Of a stretch of 64,000 nt of DNA, positions 25,111-37,660 are shown piece after piece. A program made the translations under genes and the position numbers. Origin of the DNA: Siphonodentalium dalli (taxonomy: Eukaryota; Mollusca; Scaphopoda; Gadilida; Siphonodentaliidae); contig CP136064.1 of NCBI GenBank assembly GCA_032622095.1, positions 185,984,209 through 186,048,208 on the forward strand, in the 5' to 3' direction. How positions within the stretch are numbered: the first letter of the stretch is position 1; each line of letters opens with the position of its first letter. Below the pieces are notes generated by a model. That model saw only the letters and a program-made list of their open reading frames with translations, did not search any database and was not told the DNA's origin.

Positions 25111-27115
25111 TTATTTTAGACCACACGGAAGAGCGTAGATAGTTTAGGTTTCATACATGTGGTACATGTATAACCTATATGTCTGATTTTGCATGGGTGT
25201 TTTCATTAGCATAGATATTCATGACAATATTATACAGTTGTCGCCCGTTGTCGAGGGAGACATTGGTATTTGTCACCCGCTCGAGAACGGAATGTCTCCC
25301 GAGAAGAATGGCAACAACTGTTTTGTTATCCGATTATACCACAGAAAATATACTTGCCATCCACACGCACGATGTTGCACTGAGTCACGAGTGCTTTCTT
25401 TCCCGATTATATATATTTTCAGTAACTACTTATCGTCCCATAGGATTTCCGTTCCATAAACAATAGTCAAGCCGTTAAGCGTGTGATAATCCGCGTTTAG
25501 TTACGATCATTTTGGTGGTTAACTCGTCAATATATGTCCATGCAATGTAAACCAATAAGCCATATAGGTATGTTCTCGTCTTCTGCAATGTGGCATATTC
25601 AATGTGGTCTTGTGTGCGCAATTTACTCGCTATGTTCATTTCACAACGGTCTTCCCCGAAAGCTATTGGGAAGTTGTCAACTTCTTTAATGTACATTCAT
25701 ATGTGTCAGTGCTCATGGCGATCCTCACATAAAATACTTCTATGATCACATTGCAGACATCGCGGAGGATACGCGTACAGTACTATTCATTCGCGACAAA
25801 CGTATGCATTACGTTGTCTACCAGCAAACAGATATAACCAACCAACTTCAAGGGATCCTCTCTTTCAATCTTGCATCATAATGTCGACATGAACAAATTG
25901 AATCACCGAGATGTTTCGATGTAAAAAGTAAATAATAACGCTTGTCCGATAAAAGTATCAACTTAAAAGTTCGAATATTAGTGTTTACTAAATATATGCA
26001 AATTAGCAAACACCACAATTGGTGTGTATTGCGAATCCGTGCGGTATATAAGATCTATGATTTTTTAGTTCGTATAGTGATGTGAAATAGATGAGTTACT
26101 GCAGTGTGTGTGTTTGGAGATATTCTTGCAATATAACATCAGGCGGGCGACAAAAACAATGTCGCCCGGCACGTGACAAGACATGGGCCAATCAGAAGTG
26201 TGGAAAATAGGGAGGAGGATAACAAACTGGTATAGTAAATGTTATGTCACAATAAAACGCACCATAACACGACTGAGGGTCACATTTTGTTGACCTATAT
26301 AGATGGGGTAGATAAAATAATGGTGCGTGTTGTAAGTACGCGGCGACAGACTATGATCGATCGATAATTGACTTGTTAGAATATTCGGCTGACTAACAGT
26401 GAGGTACAGCATAATATCCAAACTGCCGACAAATTTCAGAAAAAGAAATTAAGTTAAATATATAGGAATTAATAAGAAAAAGGTTATATAAATATAAGAA
26501 GGAGCTATACATTTCTTCCCATGGCATGCAGTTGACATTTTAACGCGAACGATAACTAAACAAATTGATCGAAAAATATTAGAAACGAAACACGCGCATT
26601 TCAACGTTATCGACGTATGTGTTGGCGGACATTTTCCGATAAGGTATGTTTTGAGATTCCTCGTTAATGTTAAACAGCCTGAAATTTACTTGAGGGTGAA
26701 CCATAATTTTGGCGGCAGTACACCAGCGCCACCTTAAAAGCAACTCATTATCACTAAGTGTCGATTTCCTGAAATAATCTGAACAAGATCACGAGAATAA
26801 TGAGACTTCATCGATTCGCGATAAATCCCTACCGGTTTAATTGTCATGGATCAAGGCAAGGACTCACATGTCTAGTAATGAGAATGTTTATATATGTACA
26901 TTTCGTTGACGCATTACACGGAAACGCATCAGTCGATCAATTATCGCTGACAACATCCAATGCCGCAAGCCACGCAGTCAGTACCTGTTATGTAAACAAA
27001 AATCAGCTCAAAATAAGTCAAGAAATATATTGAGTATTTGGCATGGATTAATATGGCACCGACAGACTTATTCAAGTTAAGCGAAGTCAGAACCTATATA
27101 TATAAAAGTAGGATA

Positions 27116-27151
27116 TGTCTGTATGTCTGTCTGTCCGTCTGTCTGTATGTC
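27116..27151. repeat. TCTG-type microsatellite
   Basis: Runs of TGTCTG/GTCTGTCTGTC interrupted by TCCG and TATG, followed by a TTTTTCTCCCAGACTG segment. Possibly the tail of an unidentified element. Confidence 0.8.
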
Positions 27152-27699
27152 AGGGTTTTTCTCCCAGACTGTTGGTCAGATTTCAACCAAATGTGGTTAT
27201 AACGGCGTTAGTTCTTTTCTCCAAAATTTGTATTAAAAAAATAAAATAAAATAAACTAGGATTTAAATTTCTGAAATACCAGAAATTTTATACTTCCATG
27301 GAATATTTAATTTTTAATGAACACAATCTTTATATTATATTGAAATTATGTATTAAATAATTAAAAGAAATGAATAAGAAAAAGATCGTAGACAAGGATT
27401 GTAAGTTCAGAATTTCGACTTGTGGGTATATTATTAATGCTATATCAGGATTTATTTGTTAAAACTGTCATGGCGATTACCGCCCTTAGACCCTTGTTAT
27501 GATTGTTGTAATGATACTAATATTATGCAATACGCCACGACCCTGGTTTTTAATTTATAAGAAGCACTCACAATACAAAGCAAAATACTACATACCATTG
27601 TACCCCATGACAGTCTTAAGATATATCATTAATATTAATGCTACGGCCGTGCAACATTCTATACTCGTTGGCAGAAAAACTTAGAAAATCGCACTAAAG

Positions 27700-28120
27700 T
27701 TGCACATAGATACTACCGCAATTTCGTCAATTTTGTTTTATTTGGATTCGCGATTTTTACCAACCCCCCCCCCCCCATTGAGTTTCGGTGGAATTTGTAA
27801 AACATTTGAACAATCCATAAGCGAGCTCTCCGTTGGGCAGGTTGCTTTTATAGCAGAGCGGTCAAAATTTGTGGGCGATCTGTCAATATACCGACATACC
27901 TGTCCCTGCATTAAATATCCTAGTGTATACAGTCATCCGGGGGTATTTTCCTATGTAACATGTTAATGCATGTAATATCGGGCACTTAATCCTGATTAAC
28001 TCATTGCGCATTTATTTGAAAAATTATAAAATTTCACCGAATTTGCGCGTGGATAGTACCCACCATATTCACTCGTCAAATTTGTTCTATCTCGATTCAC
28101 GATTTCTCCATTTTTTGTTT
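27700..28120. repeat. ~350-bp satellite monomer, left flank of the 6.5-kb element
   Basis: Contains the diagnostic GAGCTCTCCGTTGGGCAGGT block (27821-27842) and the CACTCGTCAAA...ATCTCGAT block found in the satellite at 34.7-37.7 kb. It is interrupted at 28120 by the terminal repeat of the 6.5-kb element. Confidence 0.75.
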
Positions 28121-28642
28121 TAGTCGGGCAGCTAAGTACACCCCCCGTGGACCCCCCCCCCAGGACTCATCCGGACCGATTTTTGTATGTACCTGAACAC
28201 ATCTAGAGTAGAATTCCGGATGTTAACAAGAAATCAACCTGGCCGCATATGACGTACTCCAAGATGGCCGCCATAAGGGTCGGAAAATTTCGCGATTTTA
28301 CCCTATGTCTATTTATATGACGATGGTGGAAAAACTAATTGAGATATGACATTGCAATGAATTGCATTTTGTTCCTTATATATTTCTACGTCAACTGATG
28401 TTAAATTTGAAAATAAAAATCCAAGATGGCCGCCATAATATGGCACAGATTTGAAAAATTCAATTTTGTTTCAAATTATTTTTTAGAATAAACACAAAAC
28501 CAATCATAATATGTCACAAATATTTGAACATTATGACGTTTATATGACCGCCAGTAATACCTCAATATCCTCCAACAAAAAATCTGCAATCGACAACTCA
28601 GGGAGAAAGCAAAATGGCCGCCAGTGCGATCACCCACAACGG
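28121..28642. repeat. Left terminal inverted repeat of 6.5-kb element
   Basis: Matches the reverse complement of 34228-34666 along its length, with about 80 extra bases near 28440-28500. It contains three AA(G/A)ATGGCCGCC motifs (about 28262, 28423 and 28611) that resemble YY1 sites. Confidence 0.85.
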
Positions 28643-28966
28643 TCGGTACAATTCGTGATATTACCCTATGTCCAGTTATATGGAGTGTGTGTAAACCATT
28701 CGCTGTATTATTACATGTGTTCGGTTCAGATGCTATAAAACCTTCCTATCCAGACCCACCAACGCGGAGGAATCAGACACCAGGGCCATTTTTTTTATTT
28801 TTTTTTTATTTATATATTTGTTTTAATTTTTTTTTTTAATTTAGACAATGAAAATAAATCATGTCACGATTTTGTGACAATTTGTATGTGAATGATACAA
28901 TTAGCTCCAACTTCAACGTTAGTCACCATGATAAAACGCCACAAGTAGCCATTGGAAAACAAGATA

Positions 28967-31900
28967 CTAATCCTGGTAGTCCGATGAAGAACCTTCGGAT
29001 GAGCTATCGTCACTTTCGTTATCGTCAGATTCAACATCTTCGTCGTCAGAACTTTCGATGTTTTCCTCGACAAGCAAATCTTGGAGCGTTGGTGGGAGAA
29101 TGCCACGTTCGGACCACAGTGGCTCTAAAAACCCTTCATCATCAGTCCATCCATTTTCCAATGGTGACGGAATAGTGGGTTTATTCACATGTGACAGTTT
29201 CAGTTGGCCAACACGGAAATTCACTCGTTTTATGTGAGGCATCAGCGACCTTTTACATGGTGGCATCTTGGATAAGTCAACTTTTGATGACTTGGTGCTG
29301 ATTAGTTCACCTTTTCCAACCTCTTTGTAAGCATCAAAGACCTCACCGTGTCAACACTCTTCGTTCTGTGAAACCCATACATTATGCAAGTGAACTCTTC
29401 CAAATCAGTGAAAACTTAATTTGGAACGTCCCAATTGACACCCAGTTTTCTGAAAACACTTTGGTATTTTGGAGTTTTCTGGAGTTTTGTCAGAGGAGTA
29501 ATCTTGCCTTTTCCTTTGAAAGTCGAGTTACAATCTTCTCCTGTAAAGCAAAGGAATCCAAGGAGACAAGAGCAAAATTCTGGCCCGAGACCGTCGGCAA
29601 TCTCAGTCAAGTCCATAAGGCGTCTCTTATTACCATGCCCAGTATCGAATAGTATTCTGAGTGGATGTAACTCATGTGCATAATAGAGAATGATGAAGAA
29701 AATGTCTGTGTCGGGACTTCGGACAATCGCTTGCTCATACCCTTTATCACGCGCATACATGAAGTAGAGTACAACCTGGGTGTCCGTTTCCTCTTGCGTT
29801 GATGCGAGCGATTCAATGGCATGCATTGAAACGTCCAGGCCATCACTGGAAGTAAATTCCAGTGCTTTTCCTTCCACAATATGTATTGCACTCTTACAAA
29901 CAAGGTGGGAAGCAGCGGCACCACTGCCACAGAGAGTCTGCATCAGCTGGAATAGCTGTTTTTTGTTATCGGCTTTTTTGAGGAACGATTTAAACTCCGC
30001 TGGTTTCCTGGTGACTGGGCCTCCAACAATTATTCGGTCGCCATTACCACGACGAGAACGCTCTTGTGACTTGACAGATGATGGGTCATACATATCAGTG
30101 GAAAATATAAAATTTGGCTTTCTGCTCTGTTGAGAAAGAATTTTCAATGCAATTTCCTGGAAAGTGTTTGGGATCTCCACCGAGGCGTGAATATGAGCAT
30201 TGCCGTCTTATATGCATAATGTTTTGTTTGGATCAGGCAACTCCACGTCACCGATGTTATCGGTCAGGAAGCCAACAAGTGTGGCTTTGTTAGTTTTCGC
30301 CATATAACCATCTGGTGTGCCAAGGGAGTGTGGTACAGGTGTTATTGAAAATTTCATAAGCTCATCGATGCTTAATGGTTTTACAAGCAGTTGCGATTTC
30401 ACGAGCAATTGAAATGCAACATCTACTTTTTCACGGAATTGAACCATCTTGCCCTGGGTAGATGTCAATTTAACCTTCTTGTTACATTTATCCATCCTTA
30501 GTAGTCTTACCTTTGTGATCTTGTAAAAAAAAATCGAGTGTTCTCTTCTCAGCATTTTCTGTCAGTCTCTTTTTAACAAAATCATCTCTTTCTTTCCTAC
30601 CGACATCTTCTGCCCTCATCACATCGAGCTCTACTGCTTCTGAAACAGGAGCACCAGACGATAAGATGTAAAGCCTGTCCCGATCAACCATGTTGAATGG
30701 GTTCACGAAACCCACAACAGCACCAATAGCTTTCTGGACTGCACGCTCACTCTTTTGAACTTCAGATGGAAGAGTATCTCTGTGCATTCCACGTATGGTG
30801 CAATCCGCCTCTCTTGACATGCCCGTCATCTCAAGTGTTGCCTGGTGGAATTTAACTCTTTCTGAGGTAGACATTATCCATCTCTGATAAGCCCCGTAGT
30901 TTTGGAGAATTCCCGTTAGGCCAGATTCAGAAGATCCACCGCGAGATTTGACAAAACGCATAGATGTTTCTTCCATGGTCTTGTCGACCGCACACAGATT
31001 GCCTGGTATCAGGGATCGGGACACAGAAATGGCACCCCCTTCAATAAGGTTGTCGCACCAGTATGGCTTTTCTCGATGTTAGTGAGAAAAACATCGAACC
31101 ATGCTAAGTATCTGGAATAGTTATGCCCTCCATAACTGAAGAAGAGGTCGCACATATCTCCCATGCACCTGTGGAATAATTGGAGATCATTACTCTTGAC
31201 AGCTAATATTAGCATGAACACACGCCTGGAATGGTCTAGGAATGATAACCAGAAGTTCGCAGTTTTTCCCAATTCGCCGTTGCGAACTTTGGATTGGAAA
31301 ATCATGAAATCTGTGACGAAGCGTTCTACACCAGCGTCATGCAGTGCAGCATCCAGATGTTCCGTGTCTGGTGTCTTTATCAAGGCCTCTATCTGATCTG
31401 TACTGGTGGTGTCATGCTCGTCTGTCTGATTCATATATGCATCGAGCAACAATCTCTCAAAACATTCACTCACAACCTTCAGGCACTACAGCGACTTACT
31501 ATATTTTTCCCCAGTCATAACTATCTTAATGCAACCAGAAGTGACGAGACCAGCTTCAAACAAAATCTGGGAATACCCAGAACCAGCCATCTTGTGTCCA
31601 CTCATGTTTAGGTAATTCATAATTGTGTGGAACGCACCAACCAACACACTGTGGCCTTTGTATCTATCTGGATGTGCCCAAATTATTGGTAACGCCTTCA
31701 TGCACACATCAAGATCGAATGTCGTAATTGTGTATGTTTGTCAAACTTCCTGTGTCGCCTCCTCACATTTACGCAGTAATTCTTGAACAACATTGTACTC
31801 AGTTATTGGCTCGGTAATTGAAGGATAATAGTCAATGGTTGTCTTTCTTTCTGGTGATTTTCCAGTTGAAGGCACAAATCCGCCAAATGCTGATACACAC

Positions 31901-33665
31901 TGCTTGCCAGAGCTACACGCTTTACGACAAAAAGCCCATACTGTATACATTTTCAGTGTCCTTAGCCAAGCATCCGTGGTTTCGGTAGGCTGGTTTGTTT
32001 CATATCCTTCCATTGCTGGTCCAGTTCGTTTCCCGATGCTGATAGGTGGGAGTGTTGGTTGACCTCCAGTTGGGAAGCTACGTCTACCTGTTCTTGGAAT
32101 GGATGGCAAAGGAGTATCGGGTGTTGCAGCAGGTGCACTGACTTCTTGCAACATTATTCCTGCAGTGGTGTTGCATGTCGTTTGCCCATGTACACTCGTC
32201 AGGTTTTGATTGAAATTATCCCATTCGGAATGAAAGAGTATGTTGTTGGGGCCGGCTGTAATGCGCGGTGTTAGAAGAGATGATGCTCTTTCTAGTGCGA
32301 TTGCTTTAGTTGTCTCAATCTCTAAACAGAAATCATAGCCTTCACAATGCCACAGTCGATTCATGATTGTAATGAGTTGCTTGCTTCTAAACAAGTGATG
32401 AAGACGACAGCCAGCAGAATATGTTTAGGCAATTTCCATTGAGTTTTCGAGACAACCTTGCACATGTCCTGTCCAATTGACAGCGTGAGTCGTTCCAATC
32501 GATCAGAAAGAGTGTCTGATCCTCCTGAGAATAAACGTTTCAGAAAATCATACAAAACAGACGGAATAACTGCTTGGTTCACCTCCAGATCCTCCGTCGA
32601 CGGTGGCCAAACCATTTCAGTTTGATCTTTGGCGCGTTTTACAATATTGCCTCGGATGATATCTGCAACCTCACTTACACTGTCTTTCGATGCCAATTGG
32701 AAAGCTTTCACCACTGCCTCCCCAACGGAAATATTGGAGCTATATATAATATAGAAAGGCGTAGCATAACTTCATGTCACTTTCTTAAAAACTATTTCTA
32801 TGCCAATGATCGGGTGTCTTTCGAGTCGTTGTCTCAAATGCTTATCTGGTCTGAAATTAGGATTTGAAAACTCAGTGTTCTCTAATTTTGAGGTATATAT
32901 TTCTTTTAAAGCTGACAGTTTGACAACTTCGTATTTGGATATGACAGACTGTTGAACATATTCAAAAACATGCATAAAGGCCATATCATGGGCAGACACT
33001 AATGCTGATTGGTGCGATATTTTCACATCGTCTTGGCTTCTCCAATATTCAGGTGATGACATATAACGTTTGCGGCACTTGGGATGAAACTTTGCCTCAC
33101 ATGCAAACAGGTCGCAACCCCTGATTCTTAGTAAAAGTGGTTGGTCTTGTTTCTGTTTCGCTGTATGCAATACAGATCTCCACCCATCATATTCAAATGC
33201 CCTAGTATTCTCGGACGTGCGCGTTCCACCCACGGTGATGTGAATTCTGCCGGTTGTATTGCAGAATATGCAATCCGGGTCAAAGATAGTTTTTTCTGAG
33301 CTATCTCTGCGCTTTTCCCGTTGTTCTATGTGTTCTATTTCCATTGATGTGACAGGCGTCAATCTATCAAGATACATCGTAAATCATTGATAACAGGCAC
33401 GGTGGTACCCATGCGCCTCTGTGATGGAACCCGGAAATTGGGTACAAATATCATCCATTCGGGCAGATGAACCAGGAGCTTCTGCCTGACGACGATCTTT
33501 GATGTCCGTCATTTGCTTAAATCGAGCGCCAGCATCATGGAGCTCTGAAAACTTCTGAACGGGACCATGCTTAAGACCGGCATTGTGAACAATGCATATT
33601 ACAGGAGTGCCCGCTGTTGACATAGCCGCTTCATCTGAATCGACATGTTTGCGTTTCTTCGGCAT
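28967..33665 (-). pseudogene. Broken ~1,500-residue protein of an invertebrate-expanded family
   Basis: Reads from ATG at 33665 (MPKKRKHVDSDE) to a stop at 28967. The N-terminal third has Cys/His clusters: CIVH, YHRACYQ, CIFC and KFHPKCRKRY, probably zinc-binding. The middle has FHTIMNYLNMSG and YGGHNYSRYLAWFD blocks, and then an EETDTQVVLYF...RSPDTDIFF...GEDCNSTF segment, acidic motifs that recall PIN/FEN1-like nucleases (tentative). The C-terminus is a run of D/S/E. Breaks in order: in-frame stops near 33384, 32772, 31741, 31486 and 30208, and frame changes near 32390, 31015, 30520 and between 29416 and 29266. I recognise the family as large, repeated unknown proteins in cnidarian and molluscan genomes; the flanking inverted repeats show that here it belongs to a mobile element. 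Confidence 0.7.
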
Positions 33666-33789
33666 GTTTTCACGTTAATTGAAATAATTTTACTAGCGTT
33701 AGATATCAATAACGTACACAAGGCTTTTTGCGACTGTATAGTGAGTGCAGTGGAGCAAACACTAACCGCGCATGATTAAAACTCGAGAC

Positions 33790-34070
33790 TTGTCATCGAA
33801 GATAAAGAGTGTTCTTATTTTTCTGAAATCAATAAAGAGCGTTGCAGTTGAGAAAACACTAATCCCGCTTGATTAAAACGCGAGACTTGACAGCGAAGAT
33901 AAAGAGCGTTATTGTCTTTCTGAAATCAATAAAGAGCGTTTGAGTGCTTAATATGTATTCAGATTTGGCAATAACACTAACCGTGCATGATTAGAATGCG
34001 AGACTTGTCTACATTCAGCGAAGATAAAGAGCGTTTTTAATTTTCTGAAATTAATAAAGAGCGTTTGTGT
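33790..34070. promoter_or_regulatory. Triplicated upstream repeat with six TAAAGAGCGTT motifs
   Basis: Three tandem units, each with CACTAA(C/T)C-C-GC(A/T)TGATTA, CGAGACTTG and a pair of TAAAGAGCGTT motifs 30 bases apart (33803/33833, 33900/33930 and 34025/34055; the first reads GAGTG). They lie 140-400 bases upstream of the broken gene's ATG, a position typical for promoter or enhancer repeats. The function is inferred from position only. Confidence 0.6.
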
Positions 34071-34227
34071 GTATAATATTTATCCAGATAAATTCGATAC
34101 TAATATACGTACACAGGCTAATAGAATACATTGCAGAGGACTATATCAAATCTGATTTCCACAATTGCCGAATAAATATTGATTGCGGTAATATCACATG
34201 TCCATATAACTATAGATTAATAGTTTC

Positions 34228-34666
34228 TGTGGGTGATCGCATCGGCGGCCATTTTGTTTTCTGCCTGAGTTGTCGATTGCAGATTTTTTTGTCGGAGGAT
34301 AGTGAGGGATTACTTGCGGTCATATAAACGTCATAATGTTCAAATATTTGTGACATATTCGCCATCTTGGATTTTTATTTTCAAATTTAACATCAGTTGA
34401 CGTAGAAATATATAAGGAACAAAATGCAATTCAATGCAATGTCATATCTCAATTAGTTTTTCCACAATCGTCATATAAATAGACATAGGGTAAAATCGCG
34501 AAATTTTCCGACCCTCATGGCGGCCATCTTGGATTACGTCATATGCGGCCAGGTTGATTTCTTGTTAACATCCGGAATTCTACTCTAGATGTGTTCAGGT
34601 ACATAACAAAATCGGTCCGGATGAGTCCTGGGGGGTCCATAGGGGGTGTACCTAGCTGCCCGACTA
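34228..34666. repeat. Right terminal inverted repeat of 6.5-kb element
   Basis: Inverted copy of 28121-28642, ending CTGCCCGACTA at 34666. It contains the counterparts GGCGGCCAT(C/T)TTG of the YY1-like motifs (about 34233, 34361 and 34522). Confidence 0.85.
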
Positions 34667-35570
34667 TTTTACTTTGTGAGATTTACTCGAATTTGCCAAA
34701 AGCCTCGACCCACACCGATGCAAGCTCTCTGTTAGACGAATTGCTTTTAAACAACGACAATCAAACTTCCAGGATGTACCTATTGTATACCGATGTACCT
34801 GTTAGCGAATTTCACTCGCTCCTTCATTAGCCTGTTTGAATTTGACGTGAATATTGGAGAATTTCGAGTTTTGCCATATATCGATGGCATGCTGTGTTCA
34901 TCTGCATGTAGTACGTATTACGCTATATAGCGTCGCCAATAGTAAACCCTTTGCTCTGAAACTGAAGAAATCGCACCAGCGTTGGGCGTTGATACCACCT
35001 ATCACACCCGTTCATCCGTGTTTGATATTTTGAAGTATTTTTCAACTTTTGGTTTTTGTTGGAATTAGCCAATTTGAACCCACCTGAACACGAGCTCTCC
35101 GTTGGTCAGGTTGCTTTGTTAGTAGAGTGGACAAACTTTCGGATATTACCAGAAGTATATCGCCGCACCTGCTTCTGCATTAGCTCGCTCCTTCATTAAC
35201 CCGATCGGATTTGGCGAGAAAAATAGGTTAGTGATACAGCACTTAACAAAACTTATTTACATTATAAAGCCTCGCCACGAGTAAACCTTCGACCTTAGTG
35301 CCAATAAGTTGCGCTTGGATACTATCTATCATATCCACTACTCAGAAATTTTTTATCTCGATGTTTCATTTTTAGACAATTTCCCGCCTTTGATTTTTGT
35401 TGGAATTTGCAAAAAGTCTGAACCCACCCGAAGCTCGCTCGCTGTTGGGCAGGTTGCTGTTATAGTAGAGCTATCAAACTTAGGGGACCTACCTGTGAGA
35501 TACCAGCATACCCGCTCCTGCATTATCCTTGCTCATCAATTAGCTCATTGGAATTGGCGCCAAAAATAGG
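34667..35570. repeat. Degenerate ~350-bp satellite, three copies
   Basis: The marker block (GCTCTC(C/T)GTTGG-CAGGTTGCTTT) recurs near 34735, 35095 and 35440, followed each time by TAGTAGAG-style sequence and a GCTCCTGCATTAG-CTCGCTCCTTCATTA block. Diverged. The open frames across it are not genes. Confidence 0.75.
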
Positions 35571-35739
35571 TCATTTTCTTGTCCACGCTGTAGATCGGTA
35601 ACGGTTGGGGAGAAGAAACTGATAAATGGTATATTCAGGTCCGAATCTCTCTTCCCATCTGGAGCACGCTATAAAAATATTATTCCGCTGGACTTGTTTT
35701 TTTTTTGGTGCTAAATCTGACGTTTACATCCGCCACCGG

Positions 35740-35840
35740 TCAGCCTGGTCTCACCACCCTCGGCCTGGTCTCACCACCCCGACATGGTATCACCACCCGG
35801 CATGGCCTCGTCGCTCCACGGTATGGTCTCACCCTCTCCC
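35740..35840. repeat. ~20-bp GC-rich tandem repeat
   Basis: CCTGGTCTCACCACC and variants (CATGGTATCACCACC, GGTATGGTCTCACC) repeat four to five times. Confidence 0.8.
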
Positions 35841-36611
35841 GTGCTCCTTCATTAGCCAAATTATTTAATTTTCGATGGTCTGTAACTTTGACATTTCTCA
35901 ACCGATTTACAAAATTCTTTCAGGAGGATCATTAGTAAAAAACAAATTGCGAAAATGTCGCCCACCCTAACCAAAAAATGTAAGTCCGACCCTGTCCAAA
36001 ATATTTTTGTGTTGTATATTGACAACGGCCATAGAAACTAAATCCAGCTATCTTTCTTGTTATGTGAGGACAGGCGATCAGAAAGATTTCGAGGTTGACA
36101 TATATATGGGAGATAACTCTGGAGAGGAAAGATGGACAAAGATTATGATGTGCTCATGATTCAGTTGATATCAAGATGTATCTATCGAACAAATTTCAGT
36201 GCTGTACTCCTTATATTTTCGGAGTTCTGAAAACACCAATTTTTCACATAAAGTGAGATAACTCTGTAAGTCAAGTGAGGACATGATTCTCAATAGGCCT
36301 AAGCACTAGAGCTTGTATACATATATATATACGTACAAAGTTTCAGCTTTCTAGCTCTTATACTTACTGAGCTATAGTCATTATAAAATTGCTAAGAAGA
36401 AGGCAAATAATAATAATAATAACTAGAGGTCAGATTCCATGGAATCGGATATACTTCCATGGTATCCCATTCCATGTGTGTGTTATGCGCATAGGTGTGT
36501 TCCTCTTCATGTGAATGCATATTGGTGCTTTGTGATCTGATGGTGGACTTGCATTGACATTTCTAAATCTAATATATATTTTGGGACTTCTGTTTGTTTG
36601 TCTGTTATCTA

Positions 36612-36840
36612 TGGCCGGGAAAACTGCAGGACGGATTTTGACGAATTTTGATACATATTGGTACTTTTGTCCAGGGAGTGTTTTGGACGGGTCAAATCGT
36701 GACCACCGACCTGACCTTGACATTCAAAAAAGTCAATCCACGGTCAAATAGGGTAAAACGGACGGATTTCGACGAAATTTGATACCTAGGAATTGTTTTG
36801 TCCGGGGAGTGTTTTGGACAGGTCAAATCGTGACAATAGG
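36612..36840. repeat. ~120-bp direct repeat, two copies
   Basis: The block AAAACTGCAGGACGGATTTTG...GGTCAAATCGTGAC (about 36618-36700) repeats as AAAACGGACGGATTTCG...GGTCAAATCGTGAC (about 36752-36834). Confidence 0.85.
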
Positions 36841-37660
36841 TTACTTTTATAGTAGAGCGGGCATACCTATATATTATATCGGTGAGCATATTCATACATT
36901 TGCCTTGCTCCATGATAAGTCCGTTTGCATTTGCGTCATGAAGAGAGGGTTTGAATTTGAGTAATATATATCACCCGTTAACAATGTTACACGCATTCAG
37001 GGTTAAACCGGCCACTCCAAATCCAAAAAGGTGTACCAATCTTGCGTTTAGATACTACTAATCACATCCACTCGTCGAAATGTTTTTATCTCAATATCTG
37101 ATTTTCGGAGTGATTTTCCCCATTTGATTTCCGGTGGAATTTGCCAAATCTGAACCTACCTGACACAAACTCCCCGTTGAGCAGGTTGCTTTTATAGTAG
37201 AGCATTCAAATTTTATAGACGTACCTACAGCATACCGGCTTACGTGCTCCTGCGTTAAACTCGCTCCTGCATTAGCCCGTTTGGATTTGGGGCTAAAATT
37301 GGTTATTGATAGACTACTTATTAAGTATACATATTTATGTTATATAGCGTTGTCACGAGTAAACCGTTGCATCTGAAAATTAGAAAATCGCACTGTAGAT
37401 GCGCCGGAACAATACCCATAAGATGCACTCGTCTAAAAAAAAATATCTCGATGTTTAAATTTCCCCCCTTTGTAATTTCCGTGGAATTTTCCTAAAGTCT
37501 CAACCCACCCTATGACTAGCATTCTCCGTTGGGAATGTTACTTTTGAAGTATAGCGGTCAACTTTTGGGACGTACATACAGTATGTCAAGCTACCCGCTA
37601 CGATATTATCTTGCTCTTTAATTAGCCGGTTTGGATTTGGCGGGAAAAATAGGTGCAATA
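36835..37660. repeat. ~350-bp satellite, three further copies
   Basis: Same family as 34667-35570. Marker blocks (GGTTACTTTTATAGTAGAGC and variants) lie near 36839, 37184 and 37546. Confidence 0.7.

Larger units (their letters stand above)
20516..28120. other. Gene-free stretch with hairpins, MITEs and satellite
   Basis: No recognisable gene on either strand. It has a C run of about 23 bases at 20817-20839, a GTTGGTGATTTTTGATC-like short tandem repeat around 21815-21875, a small hairpin (GGGCGAC...GTCGCCC, about 26146-26168), and the repeats listed separately. Short open frames such as the minus-strand 126-codon frame near 22638-23018 lack any family signal. Confidence 0.6.
28121..34666 (-). 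mobile_element. 6.5-kb TIR element with one long broken gene (unclassified DNA transposon candidate)
   Basis: Inverted repeats (28121-28642 and 34228-34666) bound a single minus-strand gene of about 4.7 kb. The termini read TAGTCGGGCAGCTA and its reverse complement. A short T-rich target duplication is possible but low complexity hides it. The element interrupts a ~350-bp satellite, parts of which lie on both sides. No DDE transposase, integrase, reverse transcriptase or helicase motif is recognisable, so the class is open. It is inactive as it stands, because the gene has several stops and frameshifts. Confidence 0.75.

Noticed and set aside
29583-29600. 18-base identity (TGGCCCGAGACCGTCGGC) with 1564-1581
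   Set aside because: No flanking similarity. One is in coding sequence of the 6.5-kb element, the other in a MITE; a chance match of this length is possible in 64 kb.
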